Below, in pieces: positions 18,358 to 27,435 of a DNA stretch of 64,000 nt. Source of the DNA: Butyricicoccus sp. (lineage in GTDB: Bacteria > Bacillota > Clostridia > Oscillospirales > Butyricicoccaceae); contig JAHHRJ010000005.1 in NCBI GenBank assembly GCA_020025885.1, positions 1 to 64,000 of the forward strand. Reading direction: 5' to 3'. A program made the position numbers and the translations under genes. Position 1 is the first letter of the stretch; the number at the start of each line of letters is the position of its first letter. The notes below the pieces were generated by a model, which searched no databases, had not been told where the DNA came from, and worked only from the letters and a program-made list of their open reading frames with translations.

Positions 18358-20016
18358 GTGAAAGAGCGGGCGACAGCTGCGCTGGAAAAGGTAAAGAGCG
18401 TATTAGGCGCGCTCAACCGCAAAACCAAAATTTTGATCGCTGGCGTCGCAGTGGTGGCGCTGGCACTGATTATTGGACTGGTTGCGTACAATAGCGCCAA
18501 GGCATCGGATTATACGACGCTTTTCTCTGAACTCAACACAGACGAAGCAACAACGATTTTAGGCAAACTGGATGAGTATGGTGCACCCTATCGATATAAG
18601 GGGAACGGAACCATTGAGGTTTTGACGGAACAAGAGCCACAGCTCAAGGCAAAACTGCTGCAAGAGGGATATCCGAAAAGTGGTTTTACTTATAAGATTT
18701 TTACAGAAAATGTCAGCATGATGACAACAGACTTCGAAAAGCAGAAGTTTGAACTGTTCGATCTGCAAGATCGTATTCAGGCAACGTTGCGATGCTTTGA
18801 GGGGATCATAGACGCTGTTGTCAATATTACACCAGCAGAAGAAAACAATTATGTACTCAATACAAAGCAGCCTGAGCCAGCCAAGGCATCTGCTTTACTG
18901 ACATTAAAAGAAGACGCAACACTTCAGCATACACAGGTTGCCGCAATTCAGAATTTGATCGCACGTTCTGTGCGCGGATTGCTGCCAGAGAATATCACGA
19001 TCATGGATACAGATGGCAACTACTATTCCGCAGAAGATACTGACGATGCGGCACAGGATAAGGCAACACAGCTTAAACTGGAGACCGAGCGCAAGGTCGA
19101 GACAACTACACGCCGTAAGGTGCTTGATGTACTCGAGGGCTTCTATGGTGAAAAGAATGTGCGCGTTAGTGTCAAGAGCACAGTCGATGTCAAGCGTACG
19201 CTGCAAGAAGCAACGACCTATACCACACCAGAAGGCGCAGCACCTGGCACAGGTATTCCAAGCCAAATTGCGAAGGATCAGGAAGTGCTCCGCCCAACTG
19301 CAGAAGCAAATGCGGCTGGCGGTGTGGTAGGTACACAGTCAAATGCTGATATCAACACTTATGTTGCACAGAACAATGGAACAGTGGGTGCAAATGATAC
19401 CCTTGTATCTGATAAAACACAAACAAATTTCAATCTGAACACCGTTAAGGAACAGAATGAGATCTATGCACCAAGAGTTGTTGATCTCACAGTTGCAGTT
19501 TCCATCAACAGTGATGGATATGGCTCTTTAACCCAGCCGCAGATTGTAGAGTTGGTTGCACGTGCAGCTGGTATTCCACCAGAAAATGAGCAGACAAAGA
19601 TTTCGGTTGCAGCATCTCGCTTCTTCGATTGGACACCGGAAGAGGTACAGCCAGAAGGCAACTCGTTCCTGAAGTGGGCACAGAGCACCGTATTTGGTAT
19701 TCCAATGTGGGCAATCGCTGGTGCAGTCTTTGCACTGTTCCTGCTGATCGTGATCGTGATCTCTATGATCATGCGCCGTCACCGCAAGAAGCGCAAACTG
19801 CTTGCGGCTGAGGAGCAGATGGAGCTTGACCGCGCTGCGCTGGAAGCAGAAATGGCACATCAGCAAGAGCTTGCAGATATGCAGAAGGATCTGCTTAATA
19901 TCCAAAATGAAAAGAGTATGGAACTCAAAGAAAACATTCGCAAGTTCTCTGAAGAAAGCCCAGAAGTGGCTGCCGACTTGCTCAGTAGCTGGTTAAGAGG
20001 AGGTCAAGAGGATTGA
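18358..20016 (+). CDS. fliF: Flagellar MS-ring protein FliF
   Basis: A 552-residue membrane protein that forms the MS ring. A GTG start follows AAGGGAGGG. There is one membrane segment near residues 24-46 (ILIAGVAVVALALIIGLVAY) and a second near 442-464. Between them lie the YscJ/FliF ring-building domains (FSELNTDEATTILGKLDEYG). The C-terminal cytoplasmic tail ends with a FliG-binding helix containing ESPEVAADLLSSWLRGG. The length is usual. The stop overlaps the fliG start. Confidence 0.95.
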   Translation: MKERATAALEKVKSVLGALNRKTKILIAGVAVVALALIIGLVAYNSAKASDYTTLFSELNTDEATTILGKLDEYGAPYRYKGNGTIEVLTEQEPQLKAKLLQEGYPKSGFTYKIFTENVSMMTTDFEKQKFELFDLQDRIQATLRCFEGIIDAVVNITPAEENNYVLNTKQPEPAKASALLTLKEDATLQHTQVAAIQNLIARSVRGLLPENITIMDTDGNYYSAEDTDDAAQDKATQLKLETERKVETTTRRKVLDVLEGFYGEKNVRVSVKSTVDVKRTLQEATTYTTPEGAAPGTGIPSQIAKDQEVLRPTAEANAAGGVVGTQSNADINTYVAQNNGTVGANDTLVSDKTQTNFNLNTVKEQNEIYAPRVVDLTVAVSINSDGYGSLTQPQIVELVARAAGIPPENEQTKISVAASRFFDWTPEEVQPEGNSFLKWAQSTVFGIPMWAIAGAVFALFLLIVIVISMIMRRHRKKRKLLAAEEQMELDRAALEAEMAHQQELADMQKDLLNIQNEKSMELKENIRKFSEESPEVAADLLSSWLRGGQED

Positions 20017-21026
20017 GTGAGGTAACAAAAAGCATGTCGCCAGAACAAAAGGCGGCAGCGGTTGTTGTTGCGTTGGGTGTAGACAAGGCTTCTCGTATTT
20101 ACCAAAACATGTCCAGCGAAGAGGTGGAACAGCTGACCTATGAGATTGCCCGTTTGGGCAATCTCTCGATGGAAGATACAGAAGAGATTTTAGAAGAGTT
20201 TTACCAAATGTGTATGACTCGTAAGGCAGTTACGATCGGCGGCATGGAATATGCCCGCACCGTACTAGAAAAAGCATTTGGTGACCAGACAGCGCATCAG
20301 CTGCTGGATAAGATCACACGCTCGCTTAAAAATCAAGCGTTTTCCTTTTTACGCAAAACAGAAGCAAAGGATATTTTCTCCGTTTTGCAGTATGAGCGTC
20401 CGCAGACGATTGCGATCGTACTCTCCTATATTGAACCAGATAAGGCGGCAGATGTGATTACACAGCTCTCCGAAGAAGTACAGATCGCAGTTGTACAAAG
20501 CATTGCTGAAATGGACAGTGTTTCTTCCTCTGCGATCAAAGTGCTCGAAGAAGAGTTACAGAAGAAGTTCACCTCTGTCTTCTCGAACGACAATGCAAAG
20601 GTTGGCGGTATCGACTATGTTGCAAATGTCATGAACAACGTCGATCGCTCGAGCGAAAAATCCATCTTCGAAGGATTGGAAGTCGAAAATGGAGAACTGG
20701 CACAGGAAATCCGCAAGCGTATGTTCGTATTCGAAGATATCATTACAATGGACGATCGCTCCGTACAGCGCTTCCTGCGCGATTGCGAGCAGAGCGATCT
20801 GGTACTTGCGCTCAAGACCGCGGGCGAAGAAGTTACGCAGAAGCTGTTCAGCAATATGTCCAGCCGTATGGCAGAGAGTATCCGAGACGACCTCGAAGTC
20901 AGCACCAATGTGCGTATTCGTGATGTCGAAGAGGCACAGCAGCGTATTGTTGATGTGATCCGCGTACTAGAAGCACAGGGGCAGATCATTATTGTAAAGG
21001 GTGGAAAGGACGATATCATTGCTTAA
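20013..21026 (+). CDS. fliG: Flagellar motor switch protein FliG
   Basis: A 337-residue rotor protein that couples stator force to rotation and switching. It begins with TTG overlapping the fliF TGA; AGAGGAGG lies 8-14 nt upstream. The N-terminal FliF-binding domain, the middle ARM domain with the YERPQ version of the EHPQ motif (near residue 127), and the C-terminal charged torque helix (DDRSVQRFLRDCEQSDLVLAL, in two parts) are all visible. The length is normal. Confidence 0.96.
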   Translation: MSEVTKSMSPEQKAAAVVVALGVDKASRIYQNMSSEEVEQLTYEIARLGNLSMEDTEEILEEFYQMCMTRKAVTIGGMEYARTVLEKAFGDQTAHQLLDKITRSLKNQAFSFLRKTEAKDIFSVLQYERPQTIAIVLSYIEPDKAADVITQLSEEVQIAVVQSIAEMDSVSSSAIKVLEEELQKKFTSVFSNDNAKVGGIDYVANVMNNVDRSSEKSIFEGLEVENGELAQEIRKRMFVFEDIITMDDRSVQRFLRDCEQSDLVLALKTAGEEVTQKLFSNMSSRMAESIRDDLEVSTNVRIRDVEEAQQRIVDVIRVLEAQGQIIIVKGGKDDIIA

Positions 21027-21879
21027 CATCCTCAAATATTTTCAACAGGGCTCGGTTGAGAACTATGAATTTCAGGAGGCTGAAAATCTATCCCTGCATG
21101 CGGTGCAACCACAGCAGCCACAGCAGACGATGCATCCCCAGCAATTTGCACAAGAAATTCCAATGGGAATGCCCGCTGGAATGCCTATGCAGCAGCAGCC
21201 TACTGATTTTGCAAAAAGATTGCAGGAAAGTGCAGAGCGTGAAGCAGAGCAGATCATCGCACATGCAAAAGAGCAGGCAGCGGTCATATTAGAGACTGCC
21301 CGCTCTGCGGCAAAGCGTGAGGCACAGGCTTTGTGCGAGGAGAAGCAAGAAGAAGGCTATCAGGAAGGTTTTACGGAAGGGCGCGAGGCTGGATATCGGG
21401 CAGGTCAGGAGCAGGCAATGGAAGAAAGCCGCAACCAGATCCATGCACAGCAGCAGCAGATCTTAGATGATGTTGAGCGCTTTTTCCGAGATGCCGCAGA
21501 TCAGCGTGATATGATGTTTGTCCGCGCAGAGGATCAGATGCGCGATTTGGCATTGGCTGTGGCAGAGAAAGTACTGCGTATCAGTTTGCAGTCGAGTGGT
21601 GAAATCGTGGCACGTATGGTGCAGCACGCCACAGAAAAGCTCAAGCGGCGTGAGTGGGTGCGTGTGTATATCTCAAAGGGAGATGCACAGCGCTGTGTAC
21701 AGGCTGATATCGAACTTGCAAATTCTCTTGCAAGTCTGTCAGAACATGTGAAGATCGTGCCAATGGAAAGTGAAGATCCTGGTACTTGTATTATCGAAAT
21801 GCCGGATGAAATTATTGACGCGAGTGCGTCTACACAGATGGAAAATATCCGAAATATGTTGGAGGATATGAAAAATTAA
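21019..21879 (+). CDS. fliH: Flagellar export ATPase regulator FliH
   Basis: A 286-residue stator-like protein of the export ATPase complex. I favour the TTG at 21019 (LLNILKYFQQGS) because GGAAAGGA ends 8 nt before it inside the fliG 3' end; a GTG at 21001 is possible but has no ribosome site. The N-terminal third is Gln/Met/Pro-rich. A long helical region (EREAEQIIAHAKEQAAVILE and GYQEGFTEGREAGYRAGQEQ) has the GxxxG-like repeats characteristic of FliH, and the C-terminal domain resembles the V-type ATPase E subunit. It lies directly before fliI. Confidence 0.88.
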   Translation: MLNILKYFQQGSVENYEFQEAENLSLHAVQPQQPQQTMHPQQFAQEIPMGMPAGMPMQQQPTDFAKRLQESAEREAEQIIAHAKEQAAVILETARSAAKREAQALCEEKQEEGYQEGFTEGREAGYRAGQEQAMEESRNQIHAQQQQILDDVERFFRDAADQRDMMFVRAEDQMRDLALAVAEKVLRISLQSSGEIVARMVQHATEKLKRREWVRVYISKGDAQRCVQADIELANSLASLSEHVKIVPMESEDPGTCIIEMPDEIIDASASTQMENIRNMLEDMKN

Positions 21880-21897
21880 TCCCAGAGGAGGATCGAA

Positions 21898-23199
21898 ATG
21901 CTGAACGATATGATTCGTGCGGTGCGCACAGCAGAAACGTATAGCCGCACCGGAAAAATTGAAAATATTGTAGGCATGTCGATCGAAGCCTCGGGCGGCA
22001 GAGGTGCAATTGGTGACATCTGCCGTATTTATAGTGGGGCGGAAAGCCGTCAGATCCTAGGCGAAGTCGTAGGCTTCAAGCAGGATCGCATGCTGCTCAT
22101 GCCATATGAGTCTATGAATGGTATTTCTGCGGGAAATTTTGTACGAAATACTGGAAAGCGTTTGCGCTTGCCAGTTGGTGATTTCCTCCGCGGTCGTGTT
22201 ATTAATGCGCTCGGAGAGCCGATTGATGGATTGGGTCCGTTTGAACCAACCGAATACTGCTATGTCGATAGTGACTATATCAATCCGCTTGCGCGTCCGC
22301 CAATCACAGAACGACTGGAATTTGGTGTAAAGGCAATTGATGGTATGCTCACCATCGGAAAAGGACAGAGAATCGGTATCTTTGCAGGCTCTGGTGTTGG
22401 TAAGAGTACCCTTTTGGGTATGATCGCAAAGAACGTCAAAGCGGATATCAACGTGATCGCACTCGTCGGAGAACGTGGACGAGAAGTTTTGGAGTTTATT
22501 CAGCGCGATCTTGGCGAAGAAGGCATGCGTCGTTCCGTGCTTGTTGTTGCGACTTCCGATCAGCCAGCAATGCTGCGCATGAAATGTCCGTCTGTTGCAA
22601 CAAGTATTGCAGAATATTTTAAAAACCAAGGTCTGGATGTTCTCTTGATGATGGATTCCTTGACACGTTTTGCCATGGCACAGCGCGAAATTGGGCTGGC
22701 TGTTGGCGAGCCTCCGGTTGCACGCGGATACACACCATCTATTTATGCTGAACTGCCCAAGCTCTTAGAGCGAAGCGGTAACTTTGAACAAGGGTCAATC
22801 ACAGGCGTTTATACTGTTCTCGTAGAAGGTGATGACACCAATGAGCCAATCGCAGACACCGTGCGCGGTATCTTGGATGGACACGTTGTGCTGACACGTC
22901 GCCTTGCCAACAGCAACCACTTCCCTGCAATTGATATCAATGCAAGCATTTCGCGTTTGATGAATGCGATTTGCCCGCAAGAACACAAAAAATTGGCTTC
23001 TCAGGTGCGTGATATTTTGAGCGTATATGAGAAGAATGCCGATTTGATCGCGATCGGTGCTTATAAAGCGGGCACAAACCCACAGCTTGACTATGCAATC
23101 TCTAAGATTGATCGGGTCAACGCGTTCCTAAAGCAGTCCACAGACGAAGCGTTTGGATACGATGAAGTTGTGAATATTATGTCTGAGATCCTAAAATAA
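21898..23199 (+). CDS. fliI: Flagellum-specific ATPase FliI
   Basis: A 433-residue F1-beta-like ATPase that energises the flagellar export apparatus. GAGGAGG precedes the ATG. Walker A is GIFAGSGVGKSTLLGMI near residue 160, Walker B is DVLLMMDSLTRFAMAQRE, and the ALGEPIDGLGPF and ARPPITERLEFGVKAIDGML stretches are typical. The length is normal. It is followed by fliJ after 55 bases. Confidence 0.97.
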   Translation: MLNDMIRAVRTAETYSRTGKIENIVGMSIEASGGRGAIGDICRIYSGAESRQILGEVVGFKQDRMLLMPYESMNGISAGNFVRNTGKRLRLPVGDFLRGRVINALGEPIDGLGPFEPTEYCYVDSDYINPLARPPITERLEFGVKAIDGMLTIGKGQRIGIFAGSGVGKSTLLGMIAKNVKADINVIALVGERGREVLEFIQRDLGEEGMRRSVLVVATSDQPAMLRMKCPSVATSIAEYFKNQGLDVLLMMDSLTRFAMAQREIGLAVGEPPVARGYTPSIYAELPKLLERSGNFEQGSITGVYTVLVEGDDTNEPIADTVRGILDGHVVLTRRLANSNHFPAIDINASISRLMNAICPQEHKKLASQVRDILSVYEKNADLIAIGAYKAGTNPQLDYAISKIDRVNAFLKQSTDEAFGYDEVVNIMSEILK

Positions 23200-23254
23200 C
23201 AGCGCAAACTTTCGTTAACAAGTAAAAGTGTAACACAAAGAGGAGACGGTCCCA

Positions 23255-23701
23255 ATGAAGAAGTTCTCTTTCTCACTGGAAAATGTACTGCGGTACAAAA
23301 ATCAGTTGTTGGATGGCTTGAAAGCTGAGCGTGCCGCTTTGATGATGCGCGTCAATCGACAGGAAGCCAAGATCAATAATATGAAGCAACAATATCGAGA
23401 GGCAAACGAGCGTTATTGCGAAAAGAAAGAACAGGGCTTTACAACGAGAGAAGCCTATGAATATGATGCTTATTTCCGCAGCATGGAGCGTGAGATCCAC
23501 CATGAAGAAGAGTTGCTTGTGATTTATCGCAAAGAAGAGGAAGAAAAACGCGATGAAATGATCAAAGCGCGTCAGGAAAGCATGTCTATTGAAAAACTGC
23601 GCGAAAAAGAGCGAGAAAATTACGACAAGATGGTTCAGAAAAATGAAGAACAGTTTATTGAAGAGTTTGTGTCTAACAGCCGTGCAACAGTACGCGCTTA
23701 A
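23255..23701 (+). CDS. fliJ: Flagellar export protein FliJ
   Basis: A 148-residue, highly charged, almost entirely alpha-helical coiled-coil protein. It starts MKKFSFSLENVLRYKNQLLD, the classic FliJ opening, with AGAGGAGA upstream. Similar proteins act as the central stalk of the FliI ATPase and as an escort for chaperones. Sequence conservation is low in this family; the call rests on the opening motif, coiled-coil character and position between fliI and fliK. Confidence 0.9.
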   Translation: MKKFSFSLENVLRYKNQLLDGLKAERAALMMRVNRQEAKINNMKQQYREANERYCEKKEQGFTTREAYEYDAYFRSMEREIHHEEELLVIYRKEEEEKRDEMIKARQESMSIEKLREKERENYDKMVQKNEEQFIEEFVSNSRATVRA

Positions 23702-23750
23702 AGACAATCATCTTTGGATGGCAGTTTAAATATGAAAGGAGGTGAGACCA

Positions 23751-24833
23751 ATGAATCAAGCATTTAATCAGGCATTCAATATGCATCTGGAAATGAAGCC
23801 AGCAATGACACAACCGAAGAAGCCAATCTCAAGCAAGGCAGATAACGCAGCAAAGGATTCTGATTTCCGTAAGGAACTCAAAAATGCAACAACACCAAAA
23901 CGGCCGGGAAACAAGGCACAGAGCACAAAGCCAAGAATGCAAAAGCCAAGCGTTCCGTCTGAAAATGGTGCTGCACAGCAGGAAGATACCGTTGATTTGC
24001 AGAATGTAGCAGCAATGATGGCGGCAACCATGATGCCAACAATTTTGATACCGGAAGAGAACGTGATCATGTCAGAAGAGACTGCTCAAATGGTGATCGA
24101 TTCGGCATTGACACCAATCGTTACAGAGCAGCAGACACAGCCGCAAGGCGAAGTGCAGACAGGCTCTTTGATGCAGCAGACAGAAGAAGTTCCAGTAGAG
24201 GAGCAGGTAAAGCCAATTGAAGTACATGCTGACAAGCAGCAGACTGCAACTGTGGAGCAGGAAGTAAAACCTGAGCATAAGACAGTTTTGCATCAGGCAA
24301 ACACAGCAAACCAAGGGCAGGAAGAACGCACTGCCGTTGTAACAGAAGCGAGTGCAGCAGTACATGTAGAGCGTCCGCTGTTTGATAAGGTGGAGGCAAC
24401 GCCGATTCAGGTTGCACAGCCAGTTCACGCAGATCAGCCTGAGTTCCCAGTACATCTGGCATCACGAATCGATAGCGCTGCTATGCAGGGACAGAATACC
24501 ATTGAGGTACAGCTGGAACCGTATGAGCTGGGCAAGATCACCATTCGTTTGACTGTGACAGAGAAAGGCACACAGATCTCTATGCATAGTGCAAACAACA
24601 AGACGGTTCGACTTCTTGCTGAGCATGCAGCAAATATTGGTGCGATCGTTGAGCAGAATCAGCAGGGGCCAGTTTCTGTTTCAGTTGAACAGGAGCAGAG
24701 TCAATATGCACAGCAGGAACGTCATGGCAACGGACAGCAGCAGCAACAGCAGCAGCAGGAGCGCCGCCAAGACCACCCGCAGAATGATGATTTTATTCAG
24801 CAGCTGCGTTTAGGACTTGCAGGGCTTTCATAA
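23751..24833 (+). CDS. fliK: Flagellar hook-length control protein FliK
   Basis: A 360-residue secreted ruler protein. The ATG at 23751 is 7 nt after AAAGGAGG; a GTG nine bases earlier lies within the spacer. The N-terminal ~240 residues are Gln/Glu/Thr/Pro-rich and of low complexity, as usual for the ruler part. The C-terminal Flg_hook domain (about 245-325) contains NTIEVQLEPYELGKITIRLT and the QISMHSANNKTVRLLAEH segment. The tail is a poly-Gln/Arg stretch. It may set hook length and trigger the FlhB specificity switch. Confidence 0.88.
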   Translation: MNQAFNQAFNMHLEMKPAMTQPKKPISSKADNAAKDSDFRKELKNATTPKRPGNKAQSTKPRMQKPSVPSENGAAQQEDTVDLQNVAAMMAATMMPTILIPEENVIMSEETAQMVIDSALTPIVTEQQTQPQGEVQTGSLMQQTEEVPVEEQVKPIEVHADKQQTATVEQEVKPEHKTVLHQANTANQGQEERTAVVTEASAAVHVERPLFDKVEATPIQVAQPVHADQPEFPVHLASRIDSAAMQGQNTIEVQLEPYELGKITIRLTVTEKGTQISMHSANNKTVRLLAEHAANIGAIVEQNQQGPVSVSVEQEQSQYAQQERHGNGQQQQQQQQERRQDHPQNDDFIQQLRLGLAGLS

Positions 24834-24872
24834 GCACAAGCAATGTAGGCAGAAAGGAGAGATGGACTCCAT

Positions 24873-25607
24873 ATGGCAATGACAGATTTGATTAGCCCAA
24901 TGTCGCGTGGAAAGGCAACAACAAAGCCGGAAGGATCGAGGTTTGAGCACGGTGCAAAACCAGCAAAAGGCTCTGGGTTTGACATGACCACTGAGGATTT
25001 TATGACCCTGATCTTGGCACAGTTCCAAAATCAGGATATCATGAATCCAGCATCTACGGATGATTTCCTCAATCAAATGATCCAAATGATGACAATTCAG
25101 ACAATGACCAATATGAATGATATCAGCACAATCTCATATGCTGCATCCCTGGTTGGCAAGGAAGTTACCATTGGTGTAATGGGCAAAAAAGGTATGGAAG
25201 AAATTGTTGGTGTTGTAACTGGTACAGGTATGATGAATGGTCAGCAGGTCATTATCGTAAATGGCAAGGAGTATGCTTTGAATCAGATTTTGGCAATCGG
25301 TAGACTGCCAGAGAAACCAGACGAACCTCAATTGCCAACGCCGGGTAATCCAGATCCCAATATGGGTGTAGATCCTGAGAATCCGGAAGGTAAGCCGGAA
25401 AAGCCAGATGGCGAGGTCAAGCCGGAAAAGCCGGATGGCGAGGTCAAGCCGGAAAAGCCGGATGGCGAGGCCAAGCCAGAAAAGCCGGATAGCGAGGTCA
25501 AGCCAGAAAAGCCAGATGGCGAGATCAAGCCAGAAAAACCGGAAAATGAAACAAAACCGGAAGGCGAAAAGCAGCCAGATAGCGGAACATCAGGTCCAAC
25601 GATCTGA
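24873..25607 (+). CDS. flgD: Flagellar hook-cap protein FlgD with PEKPDGEVK repeat tail
   Basis: A 244-residue hook scaffold. AAAGGAGAG lies about 12 nt before the ATG; a second ATG at 24879 is possible. Residues about 30-90 form the conserved FlgD domain (DFMTLILAQFQNQDIMNPAS, QMIQMMTIQTMTNM), and SLVGKEVTIG with the following strand is the usual continuation (to ~150). The remaining ~90 residues are an unusual tail dominated by the 9-residue unit PEKPDGEVK, six tandem copies. Short Firmicutes FlgD proteins end near residue 140, so the tail is an addition. Confidence 0.9.
   Translation: MAMTDLISPMSRGKATTKPEGSRFEHGAKPAKGSGFDMTTEDFMTLILAQFQNQDIMNPASTDDFLNQMIQMMTIQTMTNMNDISTISYAASLVGKEVTIGVMGKKGMEEIVGVVTGTGMMNGQQVIIVNGKEYALNQILAIGRLPEKPDEPQLPTPGNPDPNMGVDPENPEGKPEKPDGEVKPEKPDGEVKPEKPDGEAKPEKPDSEVKPEKPDGEIKPEKPENETKPEGEKQPDSGTSGPTI
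25395..25556 (+). repeat. Six 27-bp tandem repeats in flgD
   Basis: A 27-bp unit (CCGGAAAAGCCAGATGGCGA plus GGTCAAG) is repeated six times in frame, the first three nearly identical and the last two diverged. It encodes PEKPDGEVK. This is the kind of array that can change copy number by slippage. Confidence 0.85.
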
Positions 25608-25624
25608 TAGATAGGAGCTCTGTG

Positions 25625-25999
25625 ATGATCCAACAAGTATCCGCTGTATGCCAGCAACAAACGGAACTCAATAAGCTGCGTTTGGCGCATAGCGAACCGT
25701 CTTTTCAGTCACTGTTCCAAGAACGAATCGGGCAGCAGCCACAACAAGGCGTACGGTTATCTCGTCATGCACAGGAACGTGCTCAGCAGCGAGGGATCCA
25801 GATGACCCCAGGGCTGATGCACGATTTAGAAGCTTCAGTCGAGAAGGCAAGTGCAAAAGGCGCACGTGATATTGTAGTCATCAGCCCAGAACAGGCATTT
25901 ATTGTCAATGTCCCCAGTCGTCTAGTCATTACAGCTATGACAACTGAGGAAATGAAAGAAAATGTATTTACAAACATAGATGGCGCTGTTATTTTATAA
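25625..25999 (+). CDS. Flagellar operon protein, TIGR02530 family
   Basis: A 124-residue protein. The ATG at 25625 is 7 nt after AGGAG; a GTG at 25622 is the alternative. The centre and C-terminus match the flagellar operon protein family found between flgD and flgE in Clostridia: LSRHAQERAQQRGIQM, a helix, then DIVVISPEQAFIVNVPSRLVI read as two strands, and TNIDGAVIL at the end. The role is unknown; its fixed position suggests hook assembly. It ends 99 bases before the flgE start. Confidence 0.82.
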   Translation: MIQQVSAVCQQQTELNKLRLAHSEPSFQSLFQERIGQQPQQGVRLSRHAQERAQQRGIQMTPGLMHDLEASVEKASAKGARDIVVISPEQAFIVNVPSRLVITAMTTEEMKENVFTNIDGAVIL

Positions 26000-26098
26000 A
26001 TATAGAAGAGACAGGACCGTTTACGGATGTCTCGGCGTGCTGCCCGACGTGCAGCATACCGGACAGCGTCGGATATTCAGGAAGGAGAATTTTCCCCA

Positions 26099-27031
26099 AT
26101 GGTAGGTTCAATGTATGCTGCGATCTCCGGATTGCGCGCACATCAGCAGAAAATGAATGTTATTGGTAATAACATTGCAAACGTTAATACTTATGGTTAC
26201 AAGACCCAGCGTACTACATTCTCTGAGTCGATGTATAGCTCGGTTCGCAATAGTACCGGTGGTACTGCAACTACAGGTGGTGTGAACGCAGCGCAGATCG
26301 GTTACGGCTGTACCGTTGGAACCATCGATATGAATATGCGCACAGGTAACTATGCAGTTACAGACAATCCGCTCGATATTATGCTGGATGGCGATGGAAT
26401 GCTGATGGTTGGTCCAATCAAACAAGGAATTGATGCAGCAGATACGGATACCCTGTCTAGCTTAAAGCTGACTCGTGTTGGCAACTTGAGATTGGATAAC
26501 AATGGTTATCTCACAGACGGCAATGGCAATGTGGTCTATGGTTTTAAGAAGGCTGATGCTGCTGATGATTATGATACAGGGAATTTGGTCCCATTGCGCT
26601 TGCCAGCAGCTGGAGATGATCCGACAGCCGAAGGTGACCGTTTGGCGCTCAATAGCATTGCGATCTCGGAAAATGGTGAGGTCACAGGTGTTGATGGGGA
26701 TGGTAAGTCTCATTTGATTGGCTGTATTGCACTGGGCTATGTAGATAACCCAAGCGGTTTGACCCATCAGGGCGGTCCATACTATGCGGCAGGTGGCAAC
26801 TCTGGTAACTTGCGCCCGGGTACTTGCGGCAATGTTGTAAACGCACCAGATGACAGTCCTGTGGTTAGCTTTGCGTCTAAGATGGTTTCTGGTACCCTTG
26901 AAATGTCTAATGTTGATATTTCCAATGAATTTGCAGACCTCATTACAACCCAGCGTGGTTTCCAGGCGAACACCAAGATTATTACTGTAACAGATGAAAT
27001 GCTCAGCGACCTTGTTGCGATGAAGCGATAA
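26099..27031 (+). CDS. flgE: Flagellar hook protein FlgE
   Basis: A 310-residue hook/rod-family protein. The start at 26099 (MVGSMYAAISGLRAHQQKMN) has GAAGGAGA about 10 nt upstream; the frame opening at 26027 encodes an arginine-rich segment foreign to the family. The N-terminal rod signature is NVIGNNIANVNTYGYKTQR, and the C-terminal signature includes LEMSNVDISNEFADLITTQR and GFQANTKIITVTDEML. It is short for a hook protein (often 400+), so the exposed D1/D2 region is small. FlgG is an alternative name, but the position after flgD favours FlgE. Confidence 0.88.
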   Translation: MVGSMYAAISGLRAHQQKMNVIGNNIANVNTYGYKTQRTTFSESMYSSVRNSTGGTATTGGVNAAQIGYGCTVGTIDMNMRTGNYAVTDNPLDIMLDGDGMLMVGPIKQGIDAADTDTLSSLKLTRVGNLRLDNNGYLTDGNGNVVYGFKKADAADDYDTGNLVPLRLPAAGDDPTAEGDRLALNSIAISENGEVTGVDGDGKSHLIGCIALGYVDNPSGLTHQGGPYYAAGGNSGNLRPGTCGNVVNAPDDSPVVSFASKMVSGTLEMSNVDISNEFADLITTQRGFQANTKIITVTDEMLSDLVAMKR

Positions 27032-27065
27032 GTAAAAAATAAGTATTCTTAGCAGGATGTGCATA

Positions 27066-27090
27066 GCAGAAAACAGACTCTGTTTTCTGC
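27066..27090 (+). other. Perfect hairpin between flgE and flbD
   Basis: GCAGAAAACAG-ACT-CTGTTTTCTGC, an 11-bp stem with a 3-nt loop, not followed by a T-run. It is more likely an mRNA processing or stability element than a terminator. Confidence 0.55.
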
Positions 27091-27129
27091 TGCACCCTGC
27101 ATTGTAAAGCGAAAGGGGGAAATCTCGAA

Positions 27130-27351
27130 ATGCTGAAGCTCACGAGATTAAATGGCACACCGGTCGTTATCAATTGTAATCAAATCTTGGCGATCGAAAT
27201 TATTCCCGAAAGCAAAATTATTATGATGAACCGTGACTTTTATATTGTCAAAGAGTCTGTCGAGGAAATCATGCAGAAAATTATTGAGTATTATGCAAAG
27301 ATTATCGACGTAGGTCGGACGATTACCGTTTCAGATTACCGGGAGTCTTAA
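27130..27351 (+). CDS. flbD: FlbD/SwrD family flagellar protein
   Basis: A 73-residue protein that starts MLKLTRLNGTPVVINCNQIL, characteristic of the FlbD/SwrD (YlzI) family; AAAGGGGGA lies upstream. The segment IIMMNRDFYIVKESVEEIM continues the family pattern. The Bacillus homologue SwrD raises flagellar motor torque. It lies between the hook gene and motA, where SwrD-type genes are found. Confidence 0.9.
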   Translation: MLKLTRLNGTPVVINCNQILAIEIIPESKIIMMNRDFYIVKESVEEIMQKIIEYYAKIIDVGRTITVSDYRES

Positions 27352-27435
27352 AGAAGAAAAGATTTAGGATCGAAACAGATAGAGAATAGCGCGAGGCACA
27401 AAAGAATAGGAGCAGCTTCGCGGGGAGGGAGTAGA

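Noticed and set aside
25395..25556. CRISPR array
   Set aside because: The units are directly adjacent 27-bp repeats without spacers, in frame within flgD.
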